Source: Gracilariopsis chorda
Lineage: Eukaryota; Rhodophyta; Florideophyceae; Gracilariales; Gracilariaceae
NCBI GenBank assembly: GCA_003194525.1
Contig: NBIV01000006.1
Span: 434,001-498,000 of the forward strand
Length of the DNA stretch: 64,000 nt
Direction: 5' to 3'
The notes beneath the pieces were generated by a model that was not told where the DNA came from, did not search any database, and worked only from the letters and a program-made list of their open reading frames with translations. The position numbers and the translations under genes are program-made. Each line of letters opens with the position of its first letter. Positions within the stretch are counted from its first letter, which is position 1. Below, one piece after another: positions 40,801 through 51,321 of the stretch.

Positions 40801-42004
40801 GAACTTGTGAGTTCCTGCCATGCATCCCGTTTGAGTCTTTCAATAACTATTCGCGCATGTTCTTGGGCCTGCTGTAATGGTAACCTATTTCCTGCACTCG
40901 GATCGTTTCGATACTCTCTCCATTTCGCTGCTCTCAGCTGGATCACTTCCGATGCTTCCGGACTCCACCATGGTGCTTCGCGTCTCCGTCTCCCAAATGG
41001 TACATGCATCCTTGCTGCTCCTAGCACTACTTCGCAAAAGCGATGATACTGTTCTTCTAAGCTCTCTATACTATTATCTTCAATTATGCTAAGGTTATCG
41101 TCTACGTACGTTTGGAATTTGGTCCAGTCAGCATTTTTGATACTCCAAGTCTTTCATTTCTTCTGGACGCAAGACTTACGCCCAATATCTATGGACACAA
41201 GGCACGGGTGATGGTCTGAAAATGGAAGGTCCGATGCCTCCCATGTGGTTAGCGCAACCCATTTTTCTGGTATCGCCGTTATATCTATCGCACTTTGCGT
41301 TCCATGCCTTGGATCCGTATGGGTTGCGACCCCATCTACGTTGAGGACGACGCGTTCGGTTTCTCCGAGGTACTCTTCTAATGCGATTCCAGAAGCTTCC
41401 GCCCTTGATGGATAACACGACCCGCATGTGTTGCTGTCGGCTACTACCATATCCTGGTCGTCCAATGCCTTGTACCACTCTGTAGCGTGCAGTTGTGGAG
41501 GAACGTATACATTAGCAATTGAGAGCGGACCTTTTGGAGACCTGACTAGTACTGTCACTCTCTCTAATCCTTTCTGAATTGGCTCGTCTGTCAATAGGTC
41601 TATTGTGAGGTCGTCTCGTTGATACGTTGCCACTCCTCCTCCCCTTCCTCCTTGTTGTCCAAAGTCGGCATCTCTGTCACATCTTCCTACTAACTTGAAA
41701 CTTTGGATTCGAGGTGTCCGATCTAACTCCTGGAAGTGAGTTTCCTGAAGACAAAGGATGTCCACCTTCCAAGCATGAGCTAAGCGCGCGATCTCGCTTC
41801 GTTTCCCTGTCGCAAGTAAGCTCCTGCAGTTAAGCTGAAGTATGCGTAATGTTCTTCTTTCGCTGTTGTTTTTGGATTTTTTCATCTTCCACAGCCTGAA
41901 TTATGCTGGTCTCCGTTGGAGACCCAAAAGCAGATCCGTTTCGCTTCTCTTGCGAGAAGACAGGCACACCACGTGAAGGCGGATCGCTTGTGCCCTTTCC
42001 AGTG
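37825..42004 (-). mobile_element. RNase H-bearing LINE, nearly full ORF2, with 9-bp target duplication
   Basis: The insert spans 37834-41995 (4.16 kb) and is flanked by TTTCCAGTG at 37825-37833 and 41996-42004. It ends 3' in TAAAA(GA)n rather than a plain poly(A). Just upstream of ORF2 an open frame of about 50 codons ends inside the ORF2 start, probably the tail of ORF1. The 5' duplication lies inside that frame, so the copy is 5'-truncated and has lost nearly all of ORF1. The order endonuclease, RT, RNase H, C-terminal zinc-knuckle-like block places it among RNase H-containing clades (I/Ingi/Loa-like); the exact clade is undetermined. Confidence 0.92.
37863..41885 (-). pseudogene. LINE ORF2: APE endonuclease, reverse transcriptase, RNase H
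   Basis: One unbroken frame of about 1,340 codons from the ATG at 41885 to the stop at 37863, interrupted only by three in-frame stops: TGA at 41154-41156, TAA at 40002-40004 and TAG at 38283-38285. No frameshift is seen. The endonuclease is residues 1-243 with LNCRSL, QETHF and SDHHP, all catalytic blocks present. The RT covers about 41000-39500, with KFRPISLTSV, CQAGFR, FCDFSKAYDSV and the active site MFADDVSI near 39845. RNase H lies around 38990-38300, with WSDGS and ITDSQSV. The C-terminus has C-x-C-x9-H-x4-C. The third stop is CAG in the copy at 19863, so it arose or was fixed in this copy. No full-length protein can be made unless stops are read through. Confidence 0.92.
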
Positions 42005-43377
42005 CTACAGCCTGTTTCTACACGTCTAGATGTAACAGCAGAACGCGCTACTAGCCGATTCTACGATCATGTATTGCCGAGAGTTACCAAGGCAACAAGA
42101 TGCGTAGGATATAGCGAATGCTTGTGGATGGCACCGTCGGGGCAACCAGATATGTTAACACCGGGAAAGCTATCCTACAGGTAGTTCTCCGCCCTGAGAA
42201 AGGCCAAAAGCTGTTACGGCCGATGACGGCACAGAATGAAGAATTGGAAGGAAGGCAGAAGGTAGGCGGGAGTTGCTACAGGATTTTGATGGTGGCTTGG
42301 CTGTGTTCTCGTACAGTAGGCTGTGAGCGTATCGCGGCTGCTACAGATGTGGGATGAGGGATGCGGTAGTGGTCGGCTACCACCGGGTGATAGAAGCCAA
42401 GAACAGTGCAGGACAGAGAGAAGTATTAGGGAGTGCTACCATGTATTCGGAAGTAGAGGTAGGGTGCACAAAGATTAACAACATGAGTGAGTGCACAGAC
42501 CGAGGGTATGTAAAGGTAAATAGCGAATGGAGACTGTTTTCACATGTGGTATGAATAAGAAAGTAGTGTGAAAGCCTATGGTGCCATCTGTTGAATAAGT
42601 GCGCGTTGGGATGCGATTCCATGATTTGATAGTTGAAGGCGTTCATTCCAAATGCAAACGGTGTTTCGCTTCGTTCAAACCTTAAGAGCTTGCTGCTTTA
42701 GATAACAAACAATGTAATCCAACCATCTTTTTTTTTCTGTTAAACGTCTGTACTAGTTCTCTGGCGAAGACCGTTTTGTTCTCGCTTGTCTACAACCTCT
42801 GGAAGGAGAATGATAAGATACGACCTCAATACATTTTGCTGTATGCGTGATATGAAGACAAAAAAAAGCCCGCGTGGTGATATCCGTAATTGAGTCTTGT
42901 GTTGCGAGTGGTGCATCTGTAGGAGTTCCATTGAATAAAATCGTTCGCCGCATGTTCTGGCCTCCCCACGCTGGCTGTTTGGGGGTTCTACAGTATGCCT
43001 TCAATGCGTGGTACAGTCGCTGTAGTACTTATACCGTTTCAAGATGGCTTCTATAATAACAGCTCTTGTATAACTGACCAATGAAGCCTACATAAAATTA
43101 ACAAACCACAGCAAAACTCATTTCTGCTTCAAATTAAACTCTTGAACATCGACAATGGCTCCCTTTCCTGCTCATCTGCTTTAAAACTTCACGGCACTCT
43201 CAAGGAGAGTTCTTCCAGAGATGCGTCTCTCAGCACCGCACAGTTCTTGTCATACTCGTTCGTGGTGCAAGCAGATCTAAACTAGAGGAAGATTTCTCTT
43301 CTTGATCAAGGAAGCAAGGAGACGAAGGAGAGACCGCTCGGCTTACGTCGGCCATATACAAATTTCTCACTTCTTCA
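42005..43377. other. No supported gene; upstream region of membrane protein
   Basis: About 1.4 kb. The plus frame at 41903-42184 continues across the LINE junction and is a chance frame. The remainder has only short frames. Confidence 0.45.
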
Positions 43378-43383
43378 TATAAG
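43378..43383 (+). promoter_or_regulatory. TATA box of the membrane-protein gene at 43454
   Basis: TCATATAAGAACG, 76 bases before the ATG at 43454, followed by an A/C-rich leader. Confidence 0.55.
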
Positions 43384-43453
43384 AACGCCCCACTGCCCAA
43401 TCTCATTTCAGAAACAAAACATTCTATCATCGTCTTTGTATAGTCGTTCAACT

Positions 43454-44875
43454 ATGGAACAGCTCATACGAAACACATCTTCTCAACTGAACAGTACAGA
43501 TTTCTTTTGTTCACGGCCTGGCCTGGATGAAGCATCGCAGTGGAGCGTTCGTGGTTTCTACGAAAACAAATTCAACGACCCCCTGAACTTTAACCTCAGC
43601 GAAAACAGCGTGTCGCTCATCACAGCTATTGCCACTTCTTTTTCGCTCGTTTTATTCAACGACATAGTGTTCCGGGCTCTTGTTCGTGCCAAAATCAATG
43701 AAGTTAATAAGCATGTGATTTTGCGACGTCATGTTTTGGAAACCTTTTCTAATCCGCTCACGCTGTTCTTATTGATTTTGAGAAGGCGTAAGGAGGAGGT
43801 TTACTTTTGTTGCGAGGAAGAAGAACAACAGCGAACAGGATCATCGTCCAGGAAGGCGAAAATCACATACGCTGCCTTGTGTGCGATGGGTTTGTTGACT
43901 GTTTTCGCAGAGTTTGTTTTCATTTTCTTGGCTACCAATCAGAACGGAGTTTACGACGTTCAACTAGATGGAGTTCCGATATTTGAGTTTGATGACAGAG
44001 GCTGTGAATTTGTTGGCCCTCCTACATGGAACGCGTGTATTCAGGTTCCTTTAACTGAAAAGCCTGGCTTCAACCCACGAGGAGCTCTGCAAATCTGTTC
44101 CAGCGTCGTATTCAGGGGTGATAATGCAACAGACGGACAACATGACGTCCACCTCATCCTAGCTCTCAATGAATATATGGTTACGGCTACAGTGAATTAC
44201 AGAGAATGGACAACATCTATGAACTTTAGAATGGGATATATGAATGAAAGTGGAGCGATGTACGTCGGAATGCAATCAACGAGTGCCGAACAGATTAAGG
44301 CTGCGCTATTGCATCGTCTCGAAAGAACTAATGTTACAGTATTAAGTGCTTTTCCAGAAGAAAATGTCGCAAGATTTGGAGAAGATATGGAAAGCACAAA
44401 GTGGGGCTTACGACGTCCAGAAAGGACTGAAAGGCAAGCCTCGCAGGCCCAGGCATTGGTTGCTGGTGTTCTCGGTGACGTACGGCTTGTAGATCTTAAT
44501 GAAACAACAATTGGGTCAGTTCTTTTTCAAGATAGTTCTTCAGAAGAAGAACGTGTTCATCTGATGCATCAATACTTGCAAGCTCTGATCCGGTCCATAA
44601 TGTTTCCAACAGGAAAAGGACGCGGAGTATTTTTCTCTGAAGACAGTACTTTATACTTGGACGAACATACATCACCGTTAGTTTCTTACAACCGGCCTTG
44701 GATTGGGGTAGCACCCAGTGTTGCAATTTGCTCCGGACTGCTGTTGATTTGGATAGCGTTAGTGGCAATGGGCATGGAGAGCGATATGGACTCACGGTGG
44801 GCTTGGAAAGAGTTCATGGAGAGCAAGACGGTTGACGACTTCCAGCAACGAAGCGATCGTTTGCTGGAAGCTTGA
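43454..44875 (+). CDS. Membrane protein with large extracytoplasmic domain, unknown family
   Basis: 473 residues from the ATG at 43454 (MEQLIRNTSS); the frame opens six codons earlier only with a TTG. Hydrophobic helices lie at about 53-73 (LITAIATSFSLVLFNDIVF), 138-161 (ITYAALCAMGLLTVFAEFVF) and 416-440 (GVAPSVAICSGLLLIWIALV). Between helices 2 and 3 is a domain of about 250 residues with several Cys and N-glycosylation sequons (NATD, NESG, NVTV, NETT), so it is probably lumenal or extracellular. The first cytosolic loop carries RRRKEE and a Cys-Cys-acid cluster. The C-terminus is short, acidic and amphipathic. No enzyme motif is seen. Not evidently related to the 29445 protein despite similar length. 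Confidence 0.75.
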   Translation: MEQLIRNTSSQLNSTDFFCSRPGLDEASQWSVRGFYENKFNDPLNFNLSENSVSLITAIATSFSLVLFNDIVFRALVRAKINEVNKHVILRRHVLETFSNPLTLFLLILRRRKEEVYFCCEEEEQQRTGSSSRKAKITYAALCAMGLLTVFAEFVFIFLATNQNGVYDVQLDGVPIFEFDDRGCEFVGPPTWNACIQVPLTEKPGFNPRGALQICSSVVFRGDNATDGQHDVHLILALNEYMVTATVNYREWTTSMNFRMGYMNESGAMYVGMQSTSAEQIKAALLHRLERTNVTVLSAFPEENVARFGEDMESTKWGLRRPERTERQASQAQALVAGVLGDVRLVDLNETTIGSVLFQDSSSEEERVHLMHQYLQALIRSIMFPTGKGRGVFFSEDSTLYLDEHTSPLVSYNRPWIGVAPSVAICSGLLLIWIALVAMGMESDMDSRWAWKEFMESKTVDDFQQRSDRLLEA

Positions 44876-45429
44876 TTCGTTTCGCGCATTGAAGTTTGGC
44901 TTTTGCACCTAGAGTGTAGTCGAGTCTCGTGGGCACTTGCGAAGAGCGTTTGTTTTCGCTCATAGCACGTGAACTTTCTAATCCTGCTCTTTTCTTCGGC
45001 GCCGGCGGCTCTTTGTAGGACCATGGTTCATTTCAGAGACTGCCCGTGCTGGTAAAACCTCCATCCCTAGCATGAAGACAGTTTACATGTGTTTAATGTA
45101 TAGGGGCGTTTGGGGCTGGGAGTTGACGTTCCGAACCAAAGATTACCGTAAAAATTCTTGGAGTCCCCTGTAGTCCAGAGCATGACGTGTAGGAGGCTCC
45201 GAGCGTCAGTTTGCTTGCTTTCGTTTCTCCGGCGTCAGTAAACTAACACCTCTGCGCACAATTCCGTCTATCTTAATAATCTTAATAATCTAGGCTTGTT
45301 GAATAAAGCTTGCAAATATCGAGCCCACCGGGTTAAGTCCCCATAGAAGTGTGAAGTGCGCTGCCAGCGATTGATTTGTGTGTACTGTTAGCAAAACGTT
45401 TGAAACTGGACTCCCTGCGCAGCGATCAG
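44876..45429. other. Intergenic, no gene seen
   Basis: 3' flank of the membrane-protein gene, then a short repeat CTTAATAAT (45273-45290). The copia left LTR follows. ATCAG at 45425-45429 is the probable target duplication. Confidence 0.45.
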
Positions 45430-45572
45430 TGAAGAGATCGGCGGCTTTCTTCCCTCTTCCGGGGAGTGGAGGCTGGTGGAACCGCCGGCCGCGCTTTTAC
45501 AGTGCACAATAAAGAGTGACGGGTGGACAGCACTGCGCGTGCCAACGTATGGCTCAAGTTGCGTCATTCACA
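45430..45572 (-). repeat. 3' LTR of the copia element
   Basis: 143 bases, in element orientation TGTGAATGACGC...TCTTCA. It matches the 5' LTR at 50549-50691 at about 93 percent by eye. A short purine-rich stretch adjoins it on the internal side. Confidence 0.9.
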
Positions 45573-48500
45573 CCGTCCCTCGCAAACATGCTCGATAGCG
45601 ATGATTTGCGTACTAGACGAACAATACATACAGAGCGTAGTATCTACCGTTAAAAACCTTAAGAAGCAGAAAAATCCAGTAGGAAAGTTCTGCGTCATGA
45701 AGTAAAAGGTATAGTACTCTTGCTTAATATAGGAGACCATGGTCATCAATACGAAAAACAAAAACCAAACAAACATTTGCAATAAGATTAAAATAAACAA
45801 ATGAAAAAAGGTAAGCAATGGTTCGATGATTGTAACAGACCTCATAAAAAAAAAACCAAGTATGGCCAAAAACTTTTGCAACTTGTCCCGTGGCAAAGCA
45901 TTTGTCAAGAAGTCTGCAGGTTGCACGGTAGTTCGAATCTCTTGCAAATTCACCACGCTAGAAGTCATCAGCTCTTTTACATGATGATACTTTAGAAGTA
46001 CATGTTTGTTCCTTTCCGAAGTCTTGGTATTTGACGACATCGACAAGGCAGTCAAGCTGTCCGTAAATATATAGATCGGGTACATTTGGCGTTCGTCCTA
46101 TAGAATCTCATCTATTCTTAGCTCCCAGAAGAGCCTCCGAAGCCATACAATCAACTTCCCACTATATGAGAGTTCAATGTATTCTTTTTAACCGGAAGAC
46201 AAAGCGAAGAGGGTCTGAGTTTTCGTCTTCCACATTACGAGTGCTTCATTAACTTTAATCAGAATTCCAGTGGTAAACCTTCTTGTATCACGACAAGTGG
46301 CCCAGTCTGCATCACAATATTCTTCCAACGATGCCGTAGTGGTAGAAGAAAAGAACAAACTAAGACCCTTCGTACCCTTCAAGTACCATAGTACTCTATT
46401 TCCAAGTTCCAAGTGCCTCATGCACGGATTGTGGACGTGTCTCGCGAGCATGGAAGCTGCGAACATTATGCCTGGTCTCGAATACACAGCCAGATACATA
46501 AGATGTCCTCCTATCTTTCGTTAGCGACTGTAAAGCGCAGGCGTCAGAACCCCTTCGTCCTCGCTGCGACCGCCTAGGTTTCACGGTGTAGGTAATGACG
46601 TTCGGGCAATGTTGGCGTTCAGAAGCCCATACTCGTTCAAGATCTTTTCCACGTACCTAGTTTGCTGAAACTTAATGCCATTCCTATTACGTTCAATATC
46701 TGGTCCAATAAAGGACTTTGCTTCACCCAGGAGCTTGACAAAAAGAGCTTCTGCATCACCTTCTTGAAGGTATATAGGAGAGAATAGAGTTCTATACCAT
46801 CAAAATGTCATCGAACACGACGACCAAGTTCAAAATGCCACTTTCAGACTTGTAAAGGTAAGGGCGGCTGTCAGTGCTTGATTTTTTGAAGTCATGGCGC
46901 AGTAATTCGTCGTGTAGCAGTGATCCCCAGATTTTTTCGGCTTGCCTTGCTCCGTAAATTGACTTCTGCAAGGACCAAAACTTTCCTGGAACGTACGAAG
47001 AGCTTGAAGAGTTTGTCGGCTGTTCCGTGATTAGAAGTTCTTCCAGATCACTGTATAGGTATGCGTTACTGATATTCATTGTTTCCAGTATGAGAACTTG
47101 GGCTGTTGCTTTTACAATTGCAAGTCGAATAGTTTGCAAGTGAGCCACTGGTGTATACAGATTGTTGGGATCGAAGTCTAAGTATGGACGTTTCATATCA
47201 CCTGGTACTACACATCATGCCTTGGGCAGGCTCCTTGGTGGATCTGAGATTAATTGCTTGGCTAGGAAGGTCAACAAAAATGGTGATGGCCTCATGCCAG
47301 GCCGTCTATCCACCAATATCCAAGTTATCCTTTGCGCGAGCACGTTGTACTCCCTGTCGATCGCCTCTGTCCATCCACGCATAACTCTGGCTTCCCCAAA
47401 GTTCTTTGGGACTTTGCCAGGATCTTTAAGATCTTTGAAGGGCGAGTGGGCGACCATACAGTGAGAACAGAGCTGCGTCTAGGTGATCCTCGTCTTCTTC
47501 ATTGATGTTACTCTCGGCGTTGTTCTTTCGCAGAGAGGAGAATTAATTCACCAATGAATGGGAGTTGTTCCCTAGTCACTTTTGAAGTCTTGTTCCCGGC
47601 AATTAATAACTTTCCGCATGGACGGTGCGAGACCGTGTATAAAATTCGTGGGCTGTGCATGCCGACGAAGTGTTCGGGTACTGTTCGGGGTAGTAACGTC
47701 TTGTTTGGTGCGGTTTCGGATCTGTATATCAATGCGTGACCTTTCTGTCCTAACTTCAATAAGTTGAGAAGTCAGGCTTCTGCTCAACCCGGAGAGTAAA
47801 CGGTATCCTCATTCCTACTCGGGAGTTAGAGAGCCGGTTGCGCAAGTAGTTCGCGTGAGAGATGGCATTCTCCCATATTTTGAGTGGGAGCTGAGAGGTC
47901 TGCAGGAGTGTTCGTGCCGTTTGCCGCAAGTCCTGAATGATCTTCTCGGCAGCTTCATTTGATTGGTGTGCGTATGGAGGAGTATATTCGAGAATCATTC
48001 AGTTTTTCATTGCATACGTGATGAAGTCATCCGAACGGTTTTCACCAGCCCCATCAAGGCAAACGCGGTAAACACGGTTAGAGATTACTTCGTTTCCTGC
48101 GCGAGCCTTGTACCACATGACTGATTGCAAGAATTGGGACTTCTGATCCAGGAAGTAAACGGAGCACACTCGGGTATCATCTTCCAAGAGAACCTGGATG
48201 TAGCGGGAGCCTTGTAATAAAAATGGATTGATGGGACCTGTGAGATCCATGTGAGTCAGTTCCAGAGGTGTGGAGGCGGTAGACGTAGATTGCTGAAGAA
48301 GTGCACGTCTCAAACCAGCTTCAATTCAAGGAGAGCAGTAAGTATTATTGACTTAGGTTGGGGAGAGTTGAGGGAGACCTTCGCATAGTTCAAGGCATGA
48401 CAGCCGTCTCTCCTTTCTGGGATGTTCGATTTTATCGTGCCGGTCTTTGACCGTTTGTACTAGGTATTGCAGTACATTTTGTCCACGTAGTGGGGGAACG

Positions 48501-50548
48501 GGATTTGGTAAGGGATATAGTCCGTTCCTCTCTGAGGTCTGGTAAGGTACTGCATTAGAAGTGGGGTCTTGCAATGTGAATCCCGTGAAGTTATTTCGTG
48601 TTTCGAATTGCATGTTCACATGGCCAGAGGGAACTGAGAGCGAGACCAGGTTCGAATCAAACGACGGTGTTTGTTTTGCCGGAAGAGTTGATCCGTCACC
48701 TAAAGCTAGATGGATAGTTCCGTAGCCATGAATTTCGGATTCCCTATCACAAGTTCTTACGGTTTGGTTCCGTGTCGGGTGAAAGTCCCAAAACAGGGAT
48801 CTGTTGTTCACAAAAACTTGTCTCGCTCCGCAGTCCAACCATTTCCGAGTGTCAAGAGTAATGGAGGACTTCGCTTGTGTAATGGCTATGAAACCACGCT
48901 GTTCCCGATCCTAATCGTTGATGTTGCGGTTATTTTGCTGAGCGTCGTTGCGGGTATTGTGTTAATTGGAACCATGTTGTGATTCCTAGTTCCTGTTGTT
49001 GGAAGCATTCTGGTTGTTTTGATGTCGGTTTCGTCCACCATCATTTCTGGAGGTCCCTTTGGATTGGGTGCTGTTGGAATTTCTCTTCGACCAACATTCT
49101 GCACGGCTATGTCCGATTTTTCCGCAGTTCCAACACTGGACGCCTTTCTTCTTCTTACGTGAGCGCTGATTTCTTGAGACAGATTTACGTGCGAATGGGT
49201 ATGGGTGCAACTGGTCCTTCTTACCGTCCGTCTGTTTCTCGTTGTTTGCGGAAGCGGAGTTGCAATGGTTTCTCCTATCCATCTCCGAACCGAAAAGGGA
49301 AACGACTTGATCGTACTTCAAGCTGTTCGCGTCTGCGAGAAGAGTGATTGCCATAACTGAGAGGGGCAAGGTTCGCAGTAGGGTGGCAGTACGTTCGTGA
49401 TCGGTCAGTGGGTTCCCAAGAAGTGCGAGCTCCAGGAACGTAGTTTCCAGCTCAATTATATGTTGTTGAATGTCTTCGCCGTCCTTGAATAAAAAGGTAC
49501 TAAGCTTCTGCCTGAGGTTCATTTTGGACTTGATGTTGTACGTTTTACACTTTGTTTCAAGTTTCGTCCATACCTCAAGAGCAGAGCAGTGTTCCCGCTC
49601 TAACAGTTCAGAGACAGCCACAATTGGTTGAGCACCTAGGTTTTGCACAATTGCAGATCTGGCTTTAGGGTCTGCGTCGTCCCAATGACGACGTTTTTGT
49701 GCGGGTTCAGGGCTTGGTTCCGTCAGGACTAAAAAAGATTGTAGAGAATGCATTAGATCTCTTACATATATTCACCAAGTGTAGTAGTCCGCACTTTCCT
49801 TTAGTCGGGGTATATGCCTAGAGTCGTGTTCTTTGTCGGCATCCATCGAAGATTATGCTCAATTCGAGATGAAAGAGGTTCAATTAGATGGCCTTCACCA
49901 GTCGCCAAACAGGTGAGGGGTTTTTCTTCAACTTTTGTACTTCGAGGGTCAGACCCTTGGCTCCGAGTGAGACTCTCTCGATGAGACGCGATTCTCTTCC
50001 TTCTACCTCACCCCACGCGAACCAGGGCTTGGTACGTATATGTCCTTATGGGTGTTCCAGAGGAGGCTACTAACCAACAGATATGTGTCCACCAGTTGAC
50101 CCTCTCTACACCCTTGCAGGACCCAAAACGATTTCAAATGGATGTTAGTATTGTTGTCCCAAAATGTTGTTGAAGTTAGAGGACCGAACGTCCAGTGCAG
50201 TGTGCCAACTTCGTTACGGAGTCGCGTAGTGTCGTCGCCCTTCTGCAAAATTTACCTTTATGATGAGTGGTGCACCCCCCTTTGAACGCTAGAATACCTG
50301 AGGTACACTGGGTTCAGACAGAGTTTTGCAATTGAGAATGGTTCCCAGGGCAACGGACACTCTTCGCGTGGCGCTTGGTTAAGTTCGAGCGGCTGTGTGT
50401 GGCGGTGCAGAGCGTCGCGTGCGCAAAGAGATGGAACAAAGTCACAAGATTGAGTGGAGGCACAGTACTGCACGGGAGATGGGGAGGGAGGCCAAGATGT
50501 CGCCAAGTTGGAGAGCGGTCGGAGGAATGGGCTAGGCGATTGCTACCA

Positions 50549-50691
50549 TGATCAGATCGGCGGCTTTCTTCCCTCTTCAGGGGAGTCGAGGCTGGTGGTA
50601 CCGCCTGTCGCGCTTTTACAGTGCACAATAAAGAATTACGGGTGGACAGCACTACGCGTGCCAACGTATGGCTCAAGTTGCGTCATTCACA
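50549..50691 (-). repeat. 5' LTR of the copia element
   Basis: 143 bases, TGTGAATGACGC...TGATCA in element orientation. The LTR is unusually short. It contains a TTTATTGTGCACTGTAAAAG block near its middle. The primer-binding site follows directly on the internal side. Confidence 0.9.
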
Positions 50692-51321
50692 TTCAGACCT
50701 ACTGGTCGCACGAGTATCTGGGGTGAGCGGTAACGGGTTACAGCGGGGCAAGCTCCAGGGTAACGTAAATTAAGCTGACTGTACAGCATCCTCTACACCT
50801 CTCACATCTCCCGAGAAGAAATGGAGGGTATAAGCAGGCTTCCTCTTCCAGTTTAATATCACTACCTACGCGGATGAGAGGCTGCAGCTTCGCAGATAAC
50901 GCCAGAATCGAATCAACAGCCTTGTTCTTCATTTGAGTTGGAGGTTGCTACTGATCCAATTCTTACTGTTCAAGGGACGTTCAAGGAGACTATGCTCCAC
51001 AACATTAACAGAGCAAAAGGTAGTATTTGTCGAAACAGAAGGAAAAAAGCTGAAGCAGGTTGCCGTTTTCATGATAAAGAAGCACATATTTCTTTGCGAC
51101 ATATAGTCCTACATCGAAAGATGTATTCACCGGGAAAAAGAACACCAAATTCTTAAACCCATTTCTTGTCATGATCCACCTGCTGTAGGCCAGAAGTCAC
51201 ACAGCAAGAAGCAATGCACTGAATATAGGTACAGTACTGACAGACTACAGGGTAGCAATCTAATACCATACCTATAGTGCGCGAAACATCTATGCAACAA
51301 CCCAGAAGAATGCAAATATCA
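50692..51321. other. Intergenic, no gene seen
   Basis: 630 bases between the copia LTR and the Tc1 element. A plus frame (50938-51156) is Lys/Arg-rich without motif. At 51276 there is an extra AGTGCGCGAAAC, identical to the Tc1 TIR tip. Confidence 0.45.

Larger units (their letters stand above)
45430..50691 (-). mobile_element. Ty1/copia retrotransposon, structurally complete, broken
   Basis: 5.26 kb with 143-bp LTRs and near-identical flanks (ATCAG and TTCAG), a probable 5-bp target duplication with one change. A primer-binding site (TGGTAGCAATCG in element orientation, next to the 5' LTR) resembles the initiator-Met type. Parts in copia order, right to left: untranslated leader, gag with a CCHC zinc knuckle (about 49.0-49.75 kb), protease and pre-integrase region (48.4-48.8), integrase (47.8-48.3), reverse transcriptase (46.2-47.5) and RNase H (45.75-46.1). 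Integrase before RT defines copia. It is a fossil with on the order of ten breaks in pol; gag is the best-kept part. LTR divergence of about 7 percent points to an old insertion. Confidence 0.92.

Noticed and set aside
41903-42184. 93-residue plus-strand frame
   Set aside because: Crosses the 5' junction and target duplication of the LINE, so it is a chance frame.
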